64,000 nt of DNA. Origin: Vicinamibacterales bacterium. GTDB lineage: Bacteria > Acidobacteriota > Vicinamibacteria > Vicinamibacterales > 2-12-FULL-66-21. Shown piece after piece: positions 43,851 to 53,037 of this stretch. The notes under the pieces were generated by a model that saw only the letters and a list, made by a program, of their open reading frames with translations, had not been told where the DNA came from and searched no databases. The stretch's first letter is position 1; each line of letters starts with the position of its first letter. The position numbers and the translations under genes are program-made. Location of the stretch: positions 1-64,000 of the forward strand of contig DASXLB010000005.1 of assembly GCA_036496585.1 (NCBI GenBank). The letters are read 5' to 3'.

Positions 43851-45625
43851 TCCTGGGTGCGATGGCGACGTGGCTGGGGTTGCTCCTCCTGCTCGCCGTC
43901 TGCGGCGTCGCGGCGGCGCTCTTCCTGGTCAAGGTGCGTCCGCCGCGCGTGCGGGTGCCGTCGCTGCTCTTCTGGAGGCAGGTGCTCGACGACCGCCGCG
44001 AGCAAACGCTCTGGGAGCGCATCCGCCGGGCGGTGTCGCTGGCCGTCACGGTGGCGATCGCGGCGGCGCTGGCGCTCGCATTTCTGCGCCCTGCGCGGGC
44101 GGCGGCGCCGGCCAGCGGCGGCGGTCCCGCAACCCGTACGCTGGTCGCGCTCGATTCCTCGTGGTCGATGCTGGCGCGGACGCGCAGCGGCGAGACGCGC
44201 TGGGAGCGGGCGCTCTCCGAGGCGCGCCGTTTGGCCGCGACCGCGGCGCCCGGCGCCGAAGTGGCGATCGCGACGACCGGCGACGGGCTGATCGAGGCGC
44301 CGACCTCGGATCTCGCGGTGCTCGACGCGGCGATCGATCGTCTGTCGCCGTCGGGGTCGGGCGCCGGCTGGCCGCGGCTTCCCGGCGCCACCGTCCATCT
44401 CATCACCGACGGCGCCACGCCGCGTCCCGTGCCGGCCGGCGTCGTCGTCCACTCCGTGTACGAGGCGGCCGACAACGCCGGCATCACGGCGTTCGACGTC
44501 CGTCCGCCCCTCGACGGCACGAGCGACGACCAGGCGTTCCTCGAGGTGTCGAACTTCGCGACGCCGCAGGAGGTCCACGTCACGCTGACCCGCGGGTCCG
44601 CGACGATTCTCGATCGGCGCGTCGACATGGGGGCGAACCAGACGCTCCATCAGGTCATCCGGCTGCCGCGCGGCGGCGCCGCCGACGTGCGCGCGCGCAT
44701 CGACGCGCCACACGACGCGCTGGCCCTCGACAACGAGGCGTTCGCGTGGATGGCCGATGCGCGCCCGCTTCACGTGGTGGTGGTTGGCGCGCAGACCGGC
44801 TGGCTGGCGCCGTGGTTCCGCGCCAATTCCGAAGTGATCGGTACGTTCGCGGCACCAGAGAGCTATGTCCCTGGACGCGAAGACGCGGTGATCTTCGATC
44901 GCTACGCGCCCGCGTCGCCGCCGGCCAAGCCGGCGCTCTACATCGCGCCCGACGCGCCGGCCCTGGGCCTGGCTGGCACCCGGATGGAGGTCAAGCCGGT
45001 GTGGACGTCGGCCGAGGCGCATCCGCTGCTCGACGGCGTCGATCCGCTGACCTTTTCGATCGAGCGGGCGCGGACGGCGACGTCGCCGCAGCTGCGCGCC
45101 ATCGCGCAGTCGGCCACCGGCACGCCGCTCGTCTCGGTCGGCACGGCGGAGGATCGGCCGCGGGTGGTCGTGCTGTCGTTCGGACCGCACGACTCGAACC
45201 TCGTGGAAGCGGCAGCCTTCCCGGTGCTGATGGGCAACGCCATCGACTGGCTGGCGCGCGCCAACGCCGGCGGCGCCCGCCGCACCGGCCGCACCTCGTT
45301 CAACGCCTCGATCGTCCGCGTCAGGGCGCCGAACGGCGACAGCATCCCGCTGCTCAACCTGCACGGCGAACCGGCGGCGCGGTTGACCGTCCCCGGGATC
45401 TACAGCGCCGAGGCGAGCGGCGGCGCTGCCGCGAAGTTCGCGGTCAACGTTGTCGATCCCGACGTCTCGAACCTGTCCCGCAGCGCGCTCGGCGGGGACG
45501 GCGGCGGCGCGATCGCCGTCGCCTCCGGGGTGACGGCGCGGCCCTGGTGGATGTACTTCGTGGTGCTGGCCTTTGCCGCCGCGCTCGTCGAGTGGTGGAC
45601 GTGGCTGCGGCGGATCACGGTCTGA
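43847..45625 (+). CDS. BatA-like membrane protein with vWA domain
   Basis: 592 residues. The N-terminus has the BatA architecture: a first helix (WLGLLLLLAVCGVAAALFLV), a short PPRVRVPSLLFWRQ motif, a second helix (VSLAVTVAIAAALALAFL), then a vWA domain with MIDAS ALDSSWSM, a CARDB/Ig-like middle and a C-terminal helix (WWMYFVVLAFAAALVEWW). Both ends are membrane-anchored with the vWA domain outside the cytoplasm, the usual topology for this group. ATG overlaps the DUF58 stop; the stop shares one base with the next ATG. Confidence 0.88.
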   Translation: MILGAMATWLGLLLLLAVCGVAAALFLVKVRPPRVRVPSLLFWRQVLDDRREQTLWERIRRAVSLAVTVAIAAALALAFLRPARAAAPASGGGPATRTLVALDSSWSMLARTRSGETRWERALSEARRLAATAAPGAEVAIATTGDGLIEAPTSDLAVLDAAIDRLSPSGSGAGWPRLPGATVHLITDGATPRPVPAGVVVHSVYEAADNAGITAFDVRPPLDGTSDDQAFLEVSNFATPQEVHVTLTRGSATILDRRVDMGANQTLHQVIRLPRGGAADVRARIDAPHDALALDNEAFAWMADARPLHVVVVGAQTGWLAPWFRANSEVIGTFAAPESYVPGREDAVIFDRYAPASPPAKPALYIAPDAPALGLAGTRMEVKPVWTSAEAHPLLDGVDPLTFSIERARTATSPQLRAIAQSATGTPLVSVGTAEDRPRVVVLSFGPHDSNLVEAAAFPVLMGNAIDWLARANAGGARRTGRTSFNASIVRVRAPNGDSIPLLNLHGEPAARLTVPGIYSAEASGGAAAKFAVNVVDPDVSNLSRSALGGDGGGAIAVASGVTARPWWMYFVVLAFAAALVEWWTWLRRITV

Positions 45626-48174
45626 TGGGCGGAATGACCTGGACGGCCCCGACCGCGCTGTGGCTGCTGTTGGCAGTCCCTCTCGTCTGGGCGGCGCACG
45701 CGCGGGCGCGGACGAACTTCAACGCGCGCCAGCGGCGGCTGCAGGCGGCGCTGCGCTCGGCGCTGCTGGCGGTGCTCGCCGTGGCGCTGGCCCGTCCGAT
45801 CGTGTCGAGCCGCTCGTCGCGTGAATCGATCGTCTATGCGGTCGACGTTTCGCACAGCATCGGGACGCCCGCGATCGACGAGGCGGCGAAGCGGATCGAC
45901 GAGATCGACCGCGCCGTCCACCCCGATCACTCACGGATCGTGGCTTTCGGCGCAACGGCGCGCGCCCTCGACAACACCGCGGCGCTGCGCACGCTGGCGC
46001 GCGCCGACCTGGCGGCGGCCGGCAGTCCGGTCGACCGATCCGGCACTGACCTCGAGGCGGCGCTCGACGCGGCGCGCAGCGAGCTGGCGGCGGGCTACGT
46101 GCCGCGCATCGTGCTCTTCAGCGACGCCCGCGCGACCGCCGGCGACCTCGACGAAGCGGTCGCCCGCCTCGCCGCGGCGCACGTGCCGGTGTCGGTCGAA
46201 CCGGCGGCGGTTCGCGAGCTCGGCGACACCTGGATCGACGGGATCGACCTGCCGGCGCGGCTCACCGCCGGCGCGACCATCCCGGTCGCCGTCGCGGTCG
46301 GCAGCCAGCGCGACACCGACGCCACGATCGAGCTGCGCGCGGCAGACAAGCGCGTCGGTCAGAAGACCACGCATCTCACGCGCGGCCTGACGCGGGTCAC
46401 GATCGACGCCACCATCGACGAGCCCGGCCCGGCGACCTTCACGGCGCGCGTCGTCGCGCCGGGCGATCCGCTGGTCGACAACAACCTGTTGGCACGGCCG
46501 GTGTGGCTCGATTCGCGGGTGCGGGTGCTCTATGTCGAAGGGAAACCTGACAGCGCGCGATACCTGTCGACTGCCCTCGCGGCCTCGGGCTTCGACGTCA
46601 CCGTGCACCCGCCCTCGCGGGTTCCGGCGTCGGCCGCGGACCTCGATCCCTACGACGTCGTCGTGCTCAGCGACGTCAGCCGCTCGGCGATCTCCAACGA
46701 CGCGATGACCGGGCTCGCCGACTGGACCGAGCGGGGCGGCGGCCTGCTCGTCGCCGGCGGCGACGCGGTGTTCGGCGAGAACGGCTATCGCAACACGACG
46801 CTCGAGCGCGTCACGCCGGTGACCTTCGAGCGCAAGGACGAGCCGTCGGTCGCGCTGATTCTCGTGCTCGATCGCTCGTGGAGCATGGCGGGGACGTCGA
46901 TCGATCTGTGCAAGGCGGCGGCGATCGCTGCGCTCGACGTGATGACCAGCGAGCAGTCGCTCGGCGTCCTCACATTCAACGACAAGTTCGACTGGGAGTT
47001 CACGCTCCGCAACGTCGGCAAGAATCGTGATCTCATGCGGCAGAAGATCGCGGCGATCGAACCGGCCGGTCGCACCCTCATCTATCCCGCCATAGAGCAG
47101 GCGTACCTGGCGCTCAAGAACGTCAAGGCGCGCGCCAAGCACGTCGTGCTGCTCTCCGACGGCCGCACCTATCCCGACGACTACGAAGGGCTGGTCAAGA
47201 AGATGACGGACGCCCGCATCACGGTGTCGTCGATCGCGGTCGGGCCGTCGGCCGACGGCGAGCTGCTCGGCGACATCGCCAGGTGGGGCAAGGGGAACAT
47301 GTATACGGTCGCCGACGCCCACGAACTGCCGCAGATCTTCGTGAAGGAAGCGAAGAACGCCGCGACGCCGTCTTTCGAGGAGAAGACGATCAAGGCGATC
47401 GTGAAACGCCCCTCCTTCCTGCAGGACGTGGACACGGCACACCTGCCGCCGCTGCGCGGCCTGACGTCGACGGTGATGAAGGAAGCCGCGACCGAGGTGA
47501 TCGCGACTCCCGAAGACGACCCGATCCTCGCCTTCTGGCCGGTCGGCCTCGGCCGCGCCGCGGTATTCGCATCGGACGTCAAGGACAGGTGGGGGGCCGA
47601 CTGGGTGAAGTGGAAGGGCTACGGCCCATTCTTCTCGGCCCTCGTGCACGCGATCGAACGGCAGCGGCCGGCGCCGCTCGCCCTCGGCCTCGAGGCCGGC
47701 CCGATCCGCGGCGGCGCGCGGGCAGTGACGCTGACGGTTGAGGCCCGCGACGCGGCCGGCGAGTACCGGAATCTGCTGCGGCCCGTGCTGCGCGTGTCGA
47801 ACGACGCCGGTTCGCGCAACGTCACGGCGCGCCAGGTCGCACCGGGCCGCTACGAAGCGACCATCGTGACCGACGCCAGCCGTCCGCTCGTGGCCACCGT
47901 GACCGACGCCGGCACGACCGACGCGGTCAAGCCGTCGCGCACGCTCGCGCCGGACCCCGCGGCAGAGTACCGCTTCTCGGCTCCCGACGAGCACCTGCTG
48001 CGCGCCATCGCCACCGCGACCGGCGGCACCTGGCGCCCCGACCCGGCGTCGCTCGCGGCGAAGCCCGGCGAACGCAGTAGCGAGCGCCGTCCACTCTGGC
48101 CCGCCCTGGTCGCGCTCGCGCTCGTCCTCTGGTTCGTTGACCTGACGTTCCGCCGGATCCGCGTCTTCGAATAG
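45625..48174 (+). CDS. Membrane protein with two vWA domains and glutamine amidotransferase-like region
   Basis: 849 residues from the ATG that shares one base with the previous stop; ATG at 45634 is an alternative. Two N-terminal helices (ALWLLLAVPLVWAAHA, ALLAVLAVALARPIV) precede a first vWA domain with MIDAS AVDVSHSIG. After an Ig-like stretch comes a GATase1-like Rossmann segment (LYVEGKPDSARYLSTALAA, GGGLLVAGGDAVFGENGY), then a second full vWA domain with VLDRSWSMAGTS and LLSDGRTYPDDYEGL, and a C-terminal helix (LWPALVALALVLWFVDL). The GATase-like and vWA mix is known in BatA/BatB-neighbour proteins; two complete MIDAS sites in one chain is less common. Last gene of the MoxR operon. Confidence 0.88.
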   Translation: MGGMTWTAPTALWLLLAVPLVWAAHARARTNFNARQRRLQAALRSALLAVLAVALARPIVSSRSSRESIVYAVDVSHSIGTPAIDEAAKRIDEIDRAVHPDHSRIVAFGATARALDNTAALRTLARADLAAAGSPVDRSGTDLEAALDAARSELAAGYVPRIVLFSDARATAGDLDEAVARLAAAHVPVSVEPAAVRELGDTWIDGIDLPARLTAGATIPVAVAVGSQRDTDATIELRAADKRVGQKTTHLTRGLTRVTIDATIDEPGPATFTARVVAPGDPLVDNNLLARPVWLDSRVRVLYVEGKPDSARYLSTALAASGFDVTVHPPSRVPASAADLDPYDVVVLSDVSRSAISNDAMTGLADWTERGGGLLVAGGDAVFGENGYRNTTLERVTPVTFERKDEPSVALILVLDRSWSMAGTSIDLCKAAAIAALDVMTSEQSLGVLTFNDKFDWEFTLRNVGKNRDLMRQKIAAIEPAGRTLIYPAIEQAYLALKNVKARAKHVVLLSDGRTYPDDYEGLVKKMTDARITVSSIAVGPSADGELLGDIARWGKGNMYTVADAHELPQIFVKEAKNAATPSFEEKTIKAIVKRPSFLQDVDTAHLPPLRGLTSTVMKEAATEVIATPEDDPILAFWPVGLGRAAVFASDVKDRWGADWVKWKGYGPFFSALVHAIERQRPAPLALGLEAGPIRGGARAVTLTVEARDAAGEYRNLLRPVLRVSNDAGSRNVTARQVAPGRYEATIVTDASRPLVATVTDAGTTDAVKPSRTLAPDPAAEYRFSAPDEHLLRAIATATGGTWRPDPASLAAKPGERSSERRPLWPALVALALVLWFVDLTFRRIRVFE

Positions 48175-48216
48175 CAGCTTCCGCCGCATTGGCCGCGCGA
48201 CCGGGTCATGGATGTC

Positions 48217-48276
48217 CGCTCCGGGATTTCGTAACTCCCCCGTCATTCCGGACGGTCTGGCGCTGCACCCGGAGCG
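48217..48276. repeat. Inverted repeat in the vWA / AI-2E gap
   Basis: CGCTCCGGG (48217-48225) pairs perfectly with CCCGGAGCG (48268-48276) across a 42-nt loop. The 159-nt gap shows no other clear signal and no T-tract; the stem could end the vWA operon transcript or be incidental in such G+C-rich DNA. Confidence 0.35.
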
Positions 48277-48333
48277 CATCTCCGACGCTGACAACGACAT
48301 AGCGAGGGCACAGTTGATGCTGTACCTGCACGG

Positions 48334-49410
48334 ATGCTCGAGCGCCCCCGCGCCACCTCCGACATCACCCACACGACGCTCTCGGTGCTGTTCCTGGTCC
48401 TGCTTCTCATGGGCAGTTACCTGGTCCTGCGGCCGTTCCTCACGGCATTCCTCTGGGCGACGATCGTCAGCGTGGCGGTCTGGCCGGCGCTGCTGCGGCT
48501 GGAAGCGGCGCTCGGGCGGCGGCGCAAGCTCGCCGTCGCGATCGTCACGGCGGTGATCCTGCTCGCCGTGTTCATCCCCGTCACCCTGGCGCTCATCACC
48601 ATCGTGCGCCACGCCCAGCGGATCACCGGGGACATCGGCTCGTTCCAGACGCTCCCGGTGCCTTCGCCACCGTCCTGGGTTGCCACCGTGCCTATCGTGG
48701 GCGGGAGGCTCGCCGACGAGTGGCGGCGTTTCGCGGCGCTGGCGCCAGCCGATCGGACGGCGGTCTTAGGCCCCTATGTGCAGCGGGCGCTGCAGTGGTT
48801 CGCCGCCACGGCCGGCAGCATCGGCGCGATGCTCCTGCAGCTGCTGCTGACGGCGATCATCTCCGGGCTGGTGCTCGCCAACGGCGAGACCGTGCGCGAC
48901 GGCATTCTGCGGTTCGCGCGGCGGCTGGCCGGGCAGCAGGGGCAGGCCGCGGCGGAGCTTGCCGCGCGCGCGATCCGGGGCGTCGTGCTCGGCGTAGTCG
49001 GCACCGCCCTGATCCAGACCGCCATCGGCGGCGCCGGCCTGCTGATCGCCGGCATTCCCGCCGCGGGACTGCTTGCGGCCGTCATGCTGTTCATGTGCCT
49101 CGCGCAGCTCGGCCCGATTCCGCTCCTCGTGCCGGTGGTCGCCTGGCTGTACTGGTCCGGCCAGTCGGGCGCGGGGACGACGCTGCTCGTGTTCTCGATC
49201 GTGGCGGGCACGATCGACAACGTCCTGCGGCCGATGCTGATCCGCCGCGGCGCGAATCTGCCGCTCGTCATCATCTTTGCCGGCGTCATCGGCGGCCTGC
49301 TCGCCTTCGGCATCGTCGGTCTGTTCATCGGACCGGTCGTCCTCGGCGTGACCTACACGCTGCTCGCCTCCTGGACGCAGAGTGCCGAGTCGGAGGAAGT
49401 CCCGGCGTAA
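48334..49410 (+). CDS. AI-2E family transporter (YdiK/PerM-like)
   Basis: 358 residues with about eight membrane helices. The family features are the N-terminal double helix LSVLFLVLLLMGSYLVLRPF/LWATIVSVAVWPALL, a hydrophilic middle with KLAVAIVTAVILLAVFIPV, and the C-terminal conserved VFSIVAGTIDNVLRPMLIRRG, LPLVIIFAGVIGGLLAFGIVG and LFIGPVVLGV. Despite the name, most members are not proven autoinducer carriers; some act as Na/Li-H antiporters or exporters. It follows the vWA operon by 159 nt on the same strand but is probably independent. Confidence 0.9.
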   Translation: MLERPRATSDITHTTLSVLFLVLLLMGSYLVLRPFLTAFLWATIVSVAVWPALLRLEAALGRRRKLAVAIVTAVILLAVFIPVTLALITIVRHAQRITGDIGSFQTLPVPSPPSWVATVPIVGGRLADEWRRFAALAPADRTAVLGPYVQRALQWFAATAGSIGAMLLQLLLTAIISGLVLANGETVRDGILRFARRLAGQQGQAAAELAARAIRGVVLGVVGTALIQTAIGGAGLLIAGIPAAGLLAAVMLFMCLAQLGPIPLLVPVVAWLYWSGQSGAGTTLLVFSIVAGTIDNVLRPMLIRRGANLPLVIIFAGVIGGLLAFGIVGLFIGPVVLGVTYTLLASWTQSAESEEVPA

Positions 49411-49445
49411 CGCGCCGGCCCTTTCCACCGGCGCCGCGTTTCCTG

Positions 49446-49451
49446 TATCGT
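49446..49451 (+). promoter_or_regulatory. Candidate -10 element (TATCGT) for the PQQ-like propeller gene
   Basis: TATCGT ends 10 nt before the ATG at 49462, the same hexamer and context (TATCGTG followed by GC-rich bases) seen before the genes at 35613 and 59489. The -35 region with a 17-nt spacer reads TTCCAC, a weak match. Confidence 0.45.
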
Positions 49452-49461
49452 GTGCGGCGTC

Positions 49462-51033
49462 ATGACCAAGCGGCTCGTCACGGTACTGGTCGTCTGCGCG
49501 GGGATGACCGCGGCGGCGGCGGATTTTCTCTCGGAAGGCGTCGACAATGCGCGAACCGGGTGGGTGCAGAACGAGAAGGTGTTCACCCCCGCGAACGTCG
49601 GCAGCTCGACGCTGCTCTGGAAGCTGAAACTCGACAGCACGCCGCGTGCGATGCACAACCTGTTCGCGCCGCTGATCGCCGAAAAGGTCACGACGCCGCA
49701 GGGCCCGAAGGAGATCGGCGTCGTCGCGGGAGTCAGCGACGATCTGTTCGGCATCGACGTGGTCAGCGGCCAGCAACTGTGGCACGTCCACTTCGACGGC
49801 GGCCCGAATCCGCCGCCCCCGTCGTTCGACGCCCTCTGCCCGGCCGGTCAGACGGCCGTGCCGACCATGGCTGTGCGCGCGCCCGGCGACTACACCATCT
49901 ACGCGGTCTCATGGGATGGGCGGCTGCGGCAGATCAACGCCGCCGACGGCAAGGACGTGGCGCCGCCCGACAAATTCGTTCCGGGGGGCGGCAAGCCCTA
50001 CGCGCTGAATCTCTACAAGGGGGTCGTCTACACCGCCACCGCGCAGGGATGCGGTGGGTTGACGAACGCGTTCTACGCCTTCGATCTCGCCACGCGCCGC
50101 GCTTCCGCGTTCATTCCCGCCGGCGGCGGTCTGTGGGGACGGCGGGGCGCGTCGATCGCCAGTGACGGCACCGTCTACCTCGGCACGGGCGACGGGCAGT
50201 TCGATCCGGGCACCCGCCGTCTCGGCAACGCCATCGTTGCCGTGAAGCTCGACGACGCCAAGCAGCTGCAGCTTGCGGACTTCTTCGGCGCGCCCAACGC
50301 CAACTGGCTCTGGCGCCGCGACCTCGACGTCAACACCACGCCGGTGCTCTTCGACTACAAGAACCGCAAGTTCCTCGTCGGCACGAGCAAGGCCTGCCAG
50401 CTCTGGCTGCTGGATCGCGACAGCTTCGGCGGTGAGGACCACCGGACCACACTCGACACGACGCCGCTCATCTGCAACGACGCGCAAGCCTTCGACGGCC
50501 GCGGCATCTGGGGCGCGCTGAGCGCCTGGCGCGACACCGCAGGCACGCAGTGGGTGCTGGCGCCGTTCTGGGGGCCGGTGAGCGCGGCGTTCAAGGCGCC
50601 AATCGAGTACGGCCGACCGAAAGGCGGCGGCGTGGCGGCGTTCAAGGTGCAGCAGAACGGCAGCACGTGGAAGCTCGCACCGGCCTGGCTGTCGCGCGAC
50701 ATGGACCTCGCCGAGGAGGCGGTCATCGCCAACGGCGTCGTCTTCGCCTACGCTGCCGGCGAGGACGCAACCCAGGTCGTTCCTGACGTGGCCTGGAACG
50801 AGCCCGGCGGGGCCAAGTACGGCGGCGGCCTCAACTCCGGCCCGCAACGGCGCGTGCCCGGCGGCCGGCACGCCGTGCTCTACGCGCTCGATGGACAGAC
50901 CGGCAAGGAGCTCTGGTCGAGCGGCGCGCAGATCGAGTCGTGGAACCACTTCAGCGGTCTGACCGTCGCGAACGGACGCGCCTATGTCGGGACGTACGAC
51001 GGCACCCTCTACTGCTTCGGGGTGAAACGGTAG
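49462..51033 (+). CDS. Exported PQQ-like beta-propeller protein
   Basis: 523 residues from the ATG after a TATCGT element; signal peptide LVTVLVVCAGMTAAAADF. The mature protein begins like a PQQ dehydrogenase (FLSEGVDNARTGWVQNEKVF) and has repeated propeller blades ending in W or Y strands (DDLFGIDVVSGQQLWHVHF, AVLYALDGQTGKELWSSGAQ, VGTYDGTLYCFGVKR). There is no obvious cytochrome domain and I cannot place the catalytic Asp/Glu of true quinoprotein dehydrogenases, so it may be a dehydrogenase or a BamB-like binding propeller. It is followed 32 nt later by a second propeller gene of the same family. Confidence 0.82.
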   Translation: MTKRLVTVLVVCAGMTAAAADFLSEGVDNARTGWVQNEKVFTPANVGSSTLLWKLKLDSTPRAMHNLFAPLIAEKVTTPQGPKEIGVVAGVSDDLFGIDVVSGQQLWHVHFDGGPNPPPPSFDALCPAGQTAVPTMAVRAPGDYTIYAVSWDGRLRQINAADGKDVAPPDKFVPGGGKPYALNLYKGVVYTATAQGCGGLTNAFYAFDLATRRASAFIPAGGGLWGRRGASIASDGTVYLGTGDGQFDPGTRRLGNAIVAVKLDDAKQLQLADFFGAPNANWLWRRDLDVNTTPVLFDYKNRKFLVGTSKACQLWLLDRDSFGGEDHRTTLDTTPLICNDAQAFDGRGIWGALSAWRDTAGTQWVLAPFWGPVSAAFKAPIEYGRPKGGGVAAFKVQQNGSTWKLAPAWLSRDMDLAEEAVIANGVVFAYAAGEDATQVVPDVAWNEPGGAKYGGGLNSGPQRRVPGGRHAVLYALDGQTGKELWSSGAQIESWNHFSGLTVANGRAYVGTYDGTLYCFGVKR

Positions 51034-51065
51034 ACGGGAGACGGAAGCTGGCAGCGAGCAACCAA

Positions 51066-52859
51066 ATGCTGAAAATGAATCGAGCAATCGCGGGGGCAAC
51101 AGTGTTCGGATTCGCTGCGCTGTTCGGTGCGACACGCGCGCAGGTCGGACGCGGCGGATCGGAATGGCTCACCGCCGGCGGCGATGCGCAGCGCACCTCG
51201 TGGATTCGCACCGACGCGAAGATCTCGCTCGACACGATGTCGAAGCCGGGCTTCGAGCTGCAGTGGAAGGCCCGCCTCGACAACGCGGCGCGGAGGGCGC
51301 AGGGAATCGGTCAGGGCGTGAGCGCCAACGGCGTCACGCTGTTCATCCCGATGACGGTCGTGGCCGGCAGCTCCAACAACGTTTACGCACTCGACAACGA
51401 CACCGGCTACGTCGTCTGGCAGCGCCACTTCGACGTCCCGATCCCGGCGCCGACTGCGGCGTGTGCCGGCGGAATGACCTCGGCACCGACGCGTGTCGTC
51501 GGTCTGACGCCGCCGCCGATCGCGCCACCGCCTGGCGGCGGCCGCGCCGCGCAGTCGTATCGGAGCGTGATCGGCCAGCCTGGCGAAGGGGCGCCGGTCG
51601 AGGTCCGCGGCGGAGCGGGGGCTGGTGCGCGTGGTGCCCGGGGGGCGCCCGTTGCGCCGGCGGCGGGGGCGCCGGCGGCGGGGGCGCCGGCGGCGGGGGC
51701 ACCGGCGGCGGGGGCACCGGCGGCGGGCGCGCCACCGGCTGCGCCGCCGCAACGCGCCAATAATCCGACGCCGCCGCTGGCGGCCATTCCTGGCGCGAAG
51801 CCTGAGGAACTGGGCGGGGGCCGCGGCGGTCTGGGCCGCGCGTCCGGGGTTGTCTACACCATCGCGAGCGACGGCGTGCTGCACGTCATGGGGCTGCCGT
51901 CCGGCAAGGACATCCAGAAGCCGGCCGAGTTCGTGCCGGCCAACGCGCGCTGGTCCGACGCGATCGCCGTGGACACCACGCTCTACACCGCGACGCTCGC
52001 GGGGTGCGGCAATACGCCGAACGCCGTCTGGGCTATCGACCTCCAGAGCGAGGGCAAGCCGGTCGTCTCGTGGAAGAGCGGCGGATCCATCGTCGGGACG
52101 CTCGCCTTTACGACCGGCGGCACCGTCATCGCCGCGGTCGGACCCGGCGCCGGCGCCGACGGCAAGCCCAACGCGATCGTCGCGCTCGACCCGAAGACTC
52201 TGCAGGTCAAGGACTGGTTCAGCGTCCCGTCGACTGAATTCGCGACCGGCCCGACCATCGTGCGCGGCAGCGACGGAGAACGCGAACTCGTCGCCGCGGC
52301 CACCAAGGACGGCAGGCTCGTGGTCCTCGACGCGGCATCGCTCGGCGGCGCCGACCACGCCACCCCGCTCGCCTCGTCCGCGGTCGGCGGCTCGATCGCG
52401 CCGGGTGAGTCGCTGGCAAACTGGCGCGAGATGAGGATCGCGCCCGCCACGGACACAGTCCCCCCAGGGCCCGCGGCACCGCCTATCGTCACTTACGGCA
52501 CGCGCTGGATCCTGGCGCCGCTCGCCAACGCCGTCGCTGCCTTCAGAGTGGGCGAGCGCGCCGGCACGCTCGTGCTCGAACGAGGCTGGAGTGCGGACGC
52601 CCTGGCCTCCCCCGCCACGCCGGTCATCGTCAATGGCGTCGCGTTCGCGCTCGCCAGCGGACGCGCGGCCAGCGGCAGCGGTGCGCCGGCCGTCCTGCAT
52701 GCGTTCGACGCGGCGTCGGGCAAATCCCTCTGGACGAGCGGCACGTCGATGACGTCGGCCGCCGCGCCGGGCAGTTTCTGGAGCTCGTTCGGGCAGGTCT
52801 ACGTCGGCGCCGCCGACGGCACGCTCTACGCCTTCGGATTCCTCGACGAGCGACGGTGA
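51066..52859 (+). CDS. Second exported PQQ-like beta-propeller protein with Ala/Pro/Gly repeat insert
   Basis: 597 residues from ATG 51066; an in-frame ATG at 51075 is equally plausible and no ribosome binding site is clear. Signal peptide RAIAGATVFGFAALFGATRAQ. The propeller resembles its upstream neighbour blade for blade (WLTAGGDAQRTSWIRTD, NVYALDNDTGYVVWQRHF, YVGAADGTLYAFGFLDER), so the pair is probably a tandem duplication that has diverged. Residues about 180-250 are a low-complexity insert with five PAAGA units encoded by a 15-bp tandem repeat. Function unknown. Confidence 0.8.
   Translation: MLKMNRAIAGATVFGFAALFGATRAQVGRGGSEWLTAGGDAQRTSWIRTDAKISLDTMSKPGFELQWKARLDNAARRAQGIGQGVSANGVTLFIPMTVVAGSSNNVYALDNDTGYVVWQRHFDVPIPAPTAACAGGMTSAPTRVVGLTPPPIAPPPGGGRAAQSYRSVIGQPGEGAPVEVRGGAGAGARGARGAPVAPAAGAPAAGAPAAGAPAAGAPAAGAPPAAPPQRANNPTPPLAAIPGAKPEELGGGRGGLGRASGVVYTIASDGVLHVMGLPSGKDIQKPAEFVPANARWSDAIAVDTTLYTATLAGCGNTPNAVWAIDLQSEGKPVVSWKSGGSIVGTLAFTTGGTVIAAVGPGAGADGKPNAIVALDPKTLQVKDWFSVPSTEFATGPTIVRGSDGERELVAAATKDGRLVVLDAASLGGADHATPLASSAVGGSIAPGESLANWREMRIAPATDTVPPGPAAPPIVTYGTRWILAPLANAVAAFRVGERAGTLVLERGWSADALASPATPVIVNGVAFALASGRAASGSGAPAVLHAFDAASGKSLWTSGTSMTSAAAPGSFWSSFGQVYVGAADGTLYAFGFLDERR
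51654..51731 (+). repeat. 15-bp in-frame tandem repeat encoding (PAAGA)5
   Basis: The unit GCGCCGGCGGCGGGG is repeated about five times with single-base differences (G to A at the first codon in later copies). Because the period is a multiple of 3, copy-number change would lengthen or shorten the protein loop without breaking the frame. Confidence 0.85.
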
Positions 52860-52947
52860 CTCTTTCGCGGCGCTGCTGAGTCGCAAACGTGATTCCTGCG
52901 ACCCGCCGGGGCAGAGCGTACCTCACAAATACCGATTGCAATCGCCG

Positions 52948-53031
52948 GCGAGCGAGCCACGCGAACGGAGCGCGCCGGCGACGCGGCGCGCGAGAGCGGG
53001 TGTAGGGGAGTCCGAGGGCGACGCCCCTCGG
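52948..53031. repeat. Dispersed intergenic repeat, copy B, next to a perfect palindrome
   Basis: Same two blocks as copy A: GCGAGCGAGCCACGCGAACG at 52948-52967 and GGGGAGTCCGAGGG/CGACGCCCCTCGG at 53005-53031, with the same CCGAGG/CCTCGG hairpin. It lies between convergent genes in a 178-nt gap. Immediately before it, at 52933-52944, is a perfect 12-nt palindrome CGATTGCAATCG. The remaining bases of the gap show nothing recognisable. Confidence 0.75.
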
Positions 53032-53037
53032 ATGAAA

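Noticed and set aside
45931..48612. 893-codon open frame on the - strand across the double-vWA gene
   Set aside because: Its translation is Arg/Asp/Gly-rich low-complexity sequence without any domain, typical of antisense frames in very G+C-rich DNA; the + strand frame has full vWA motifs.
48334..49410. A role in quorum sensing implied by the AI-2E family name
   Set aside because: Family members have varied transport roles and there is no luxS or lsr-type gene in the window.
51654..51731. Tandem repeat considered as a CRISPR array
   Set aside because: Period is 15 nt with no spacers and it lies in frame inside a gene.
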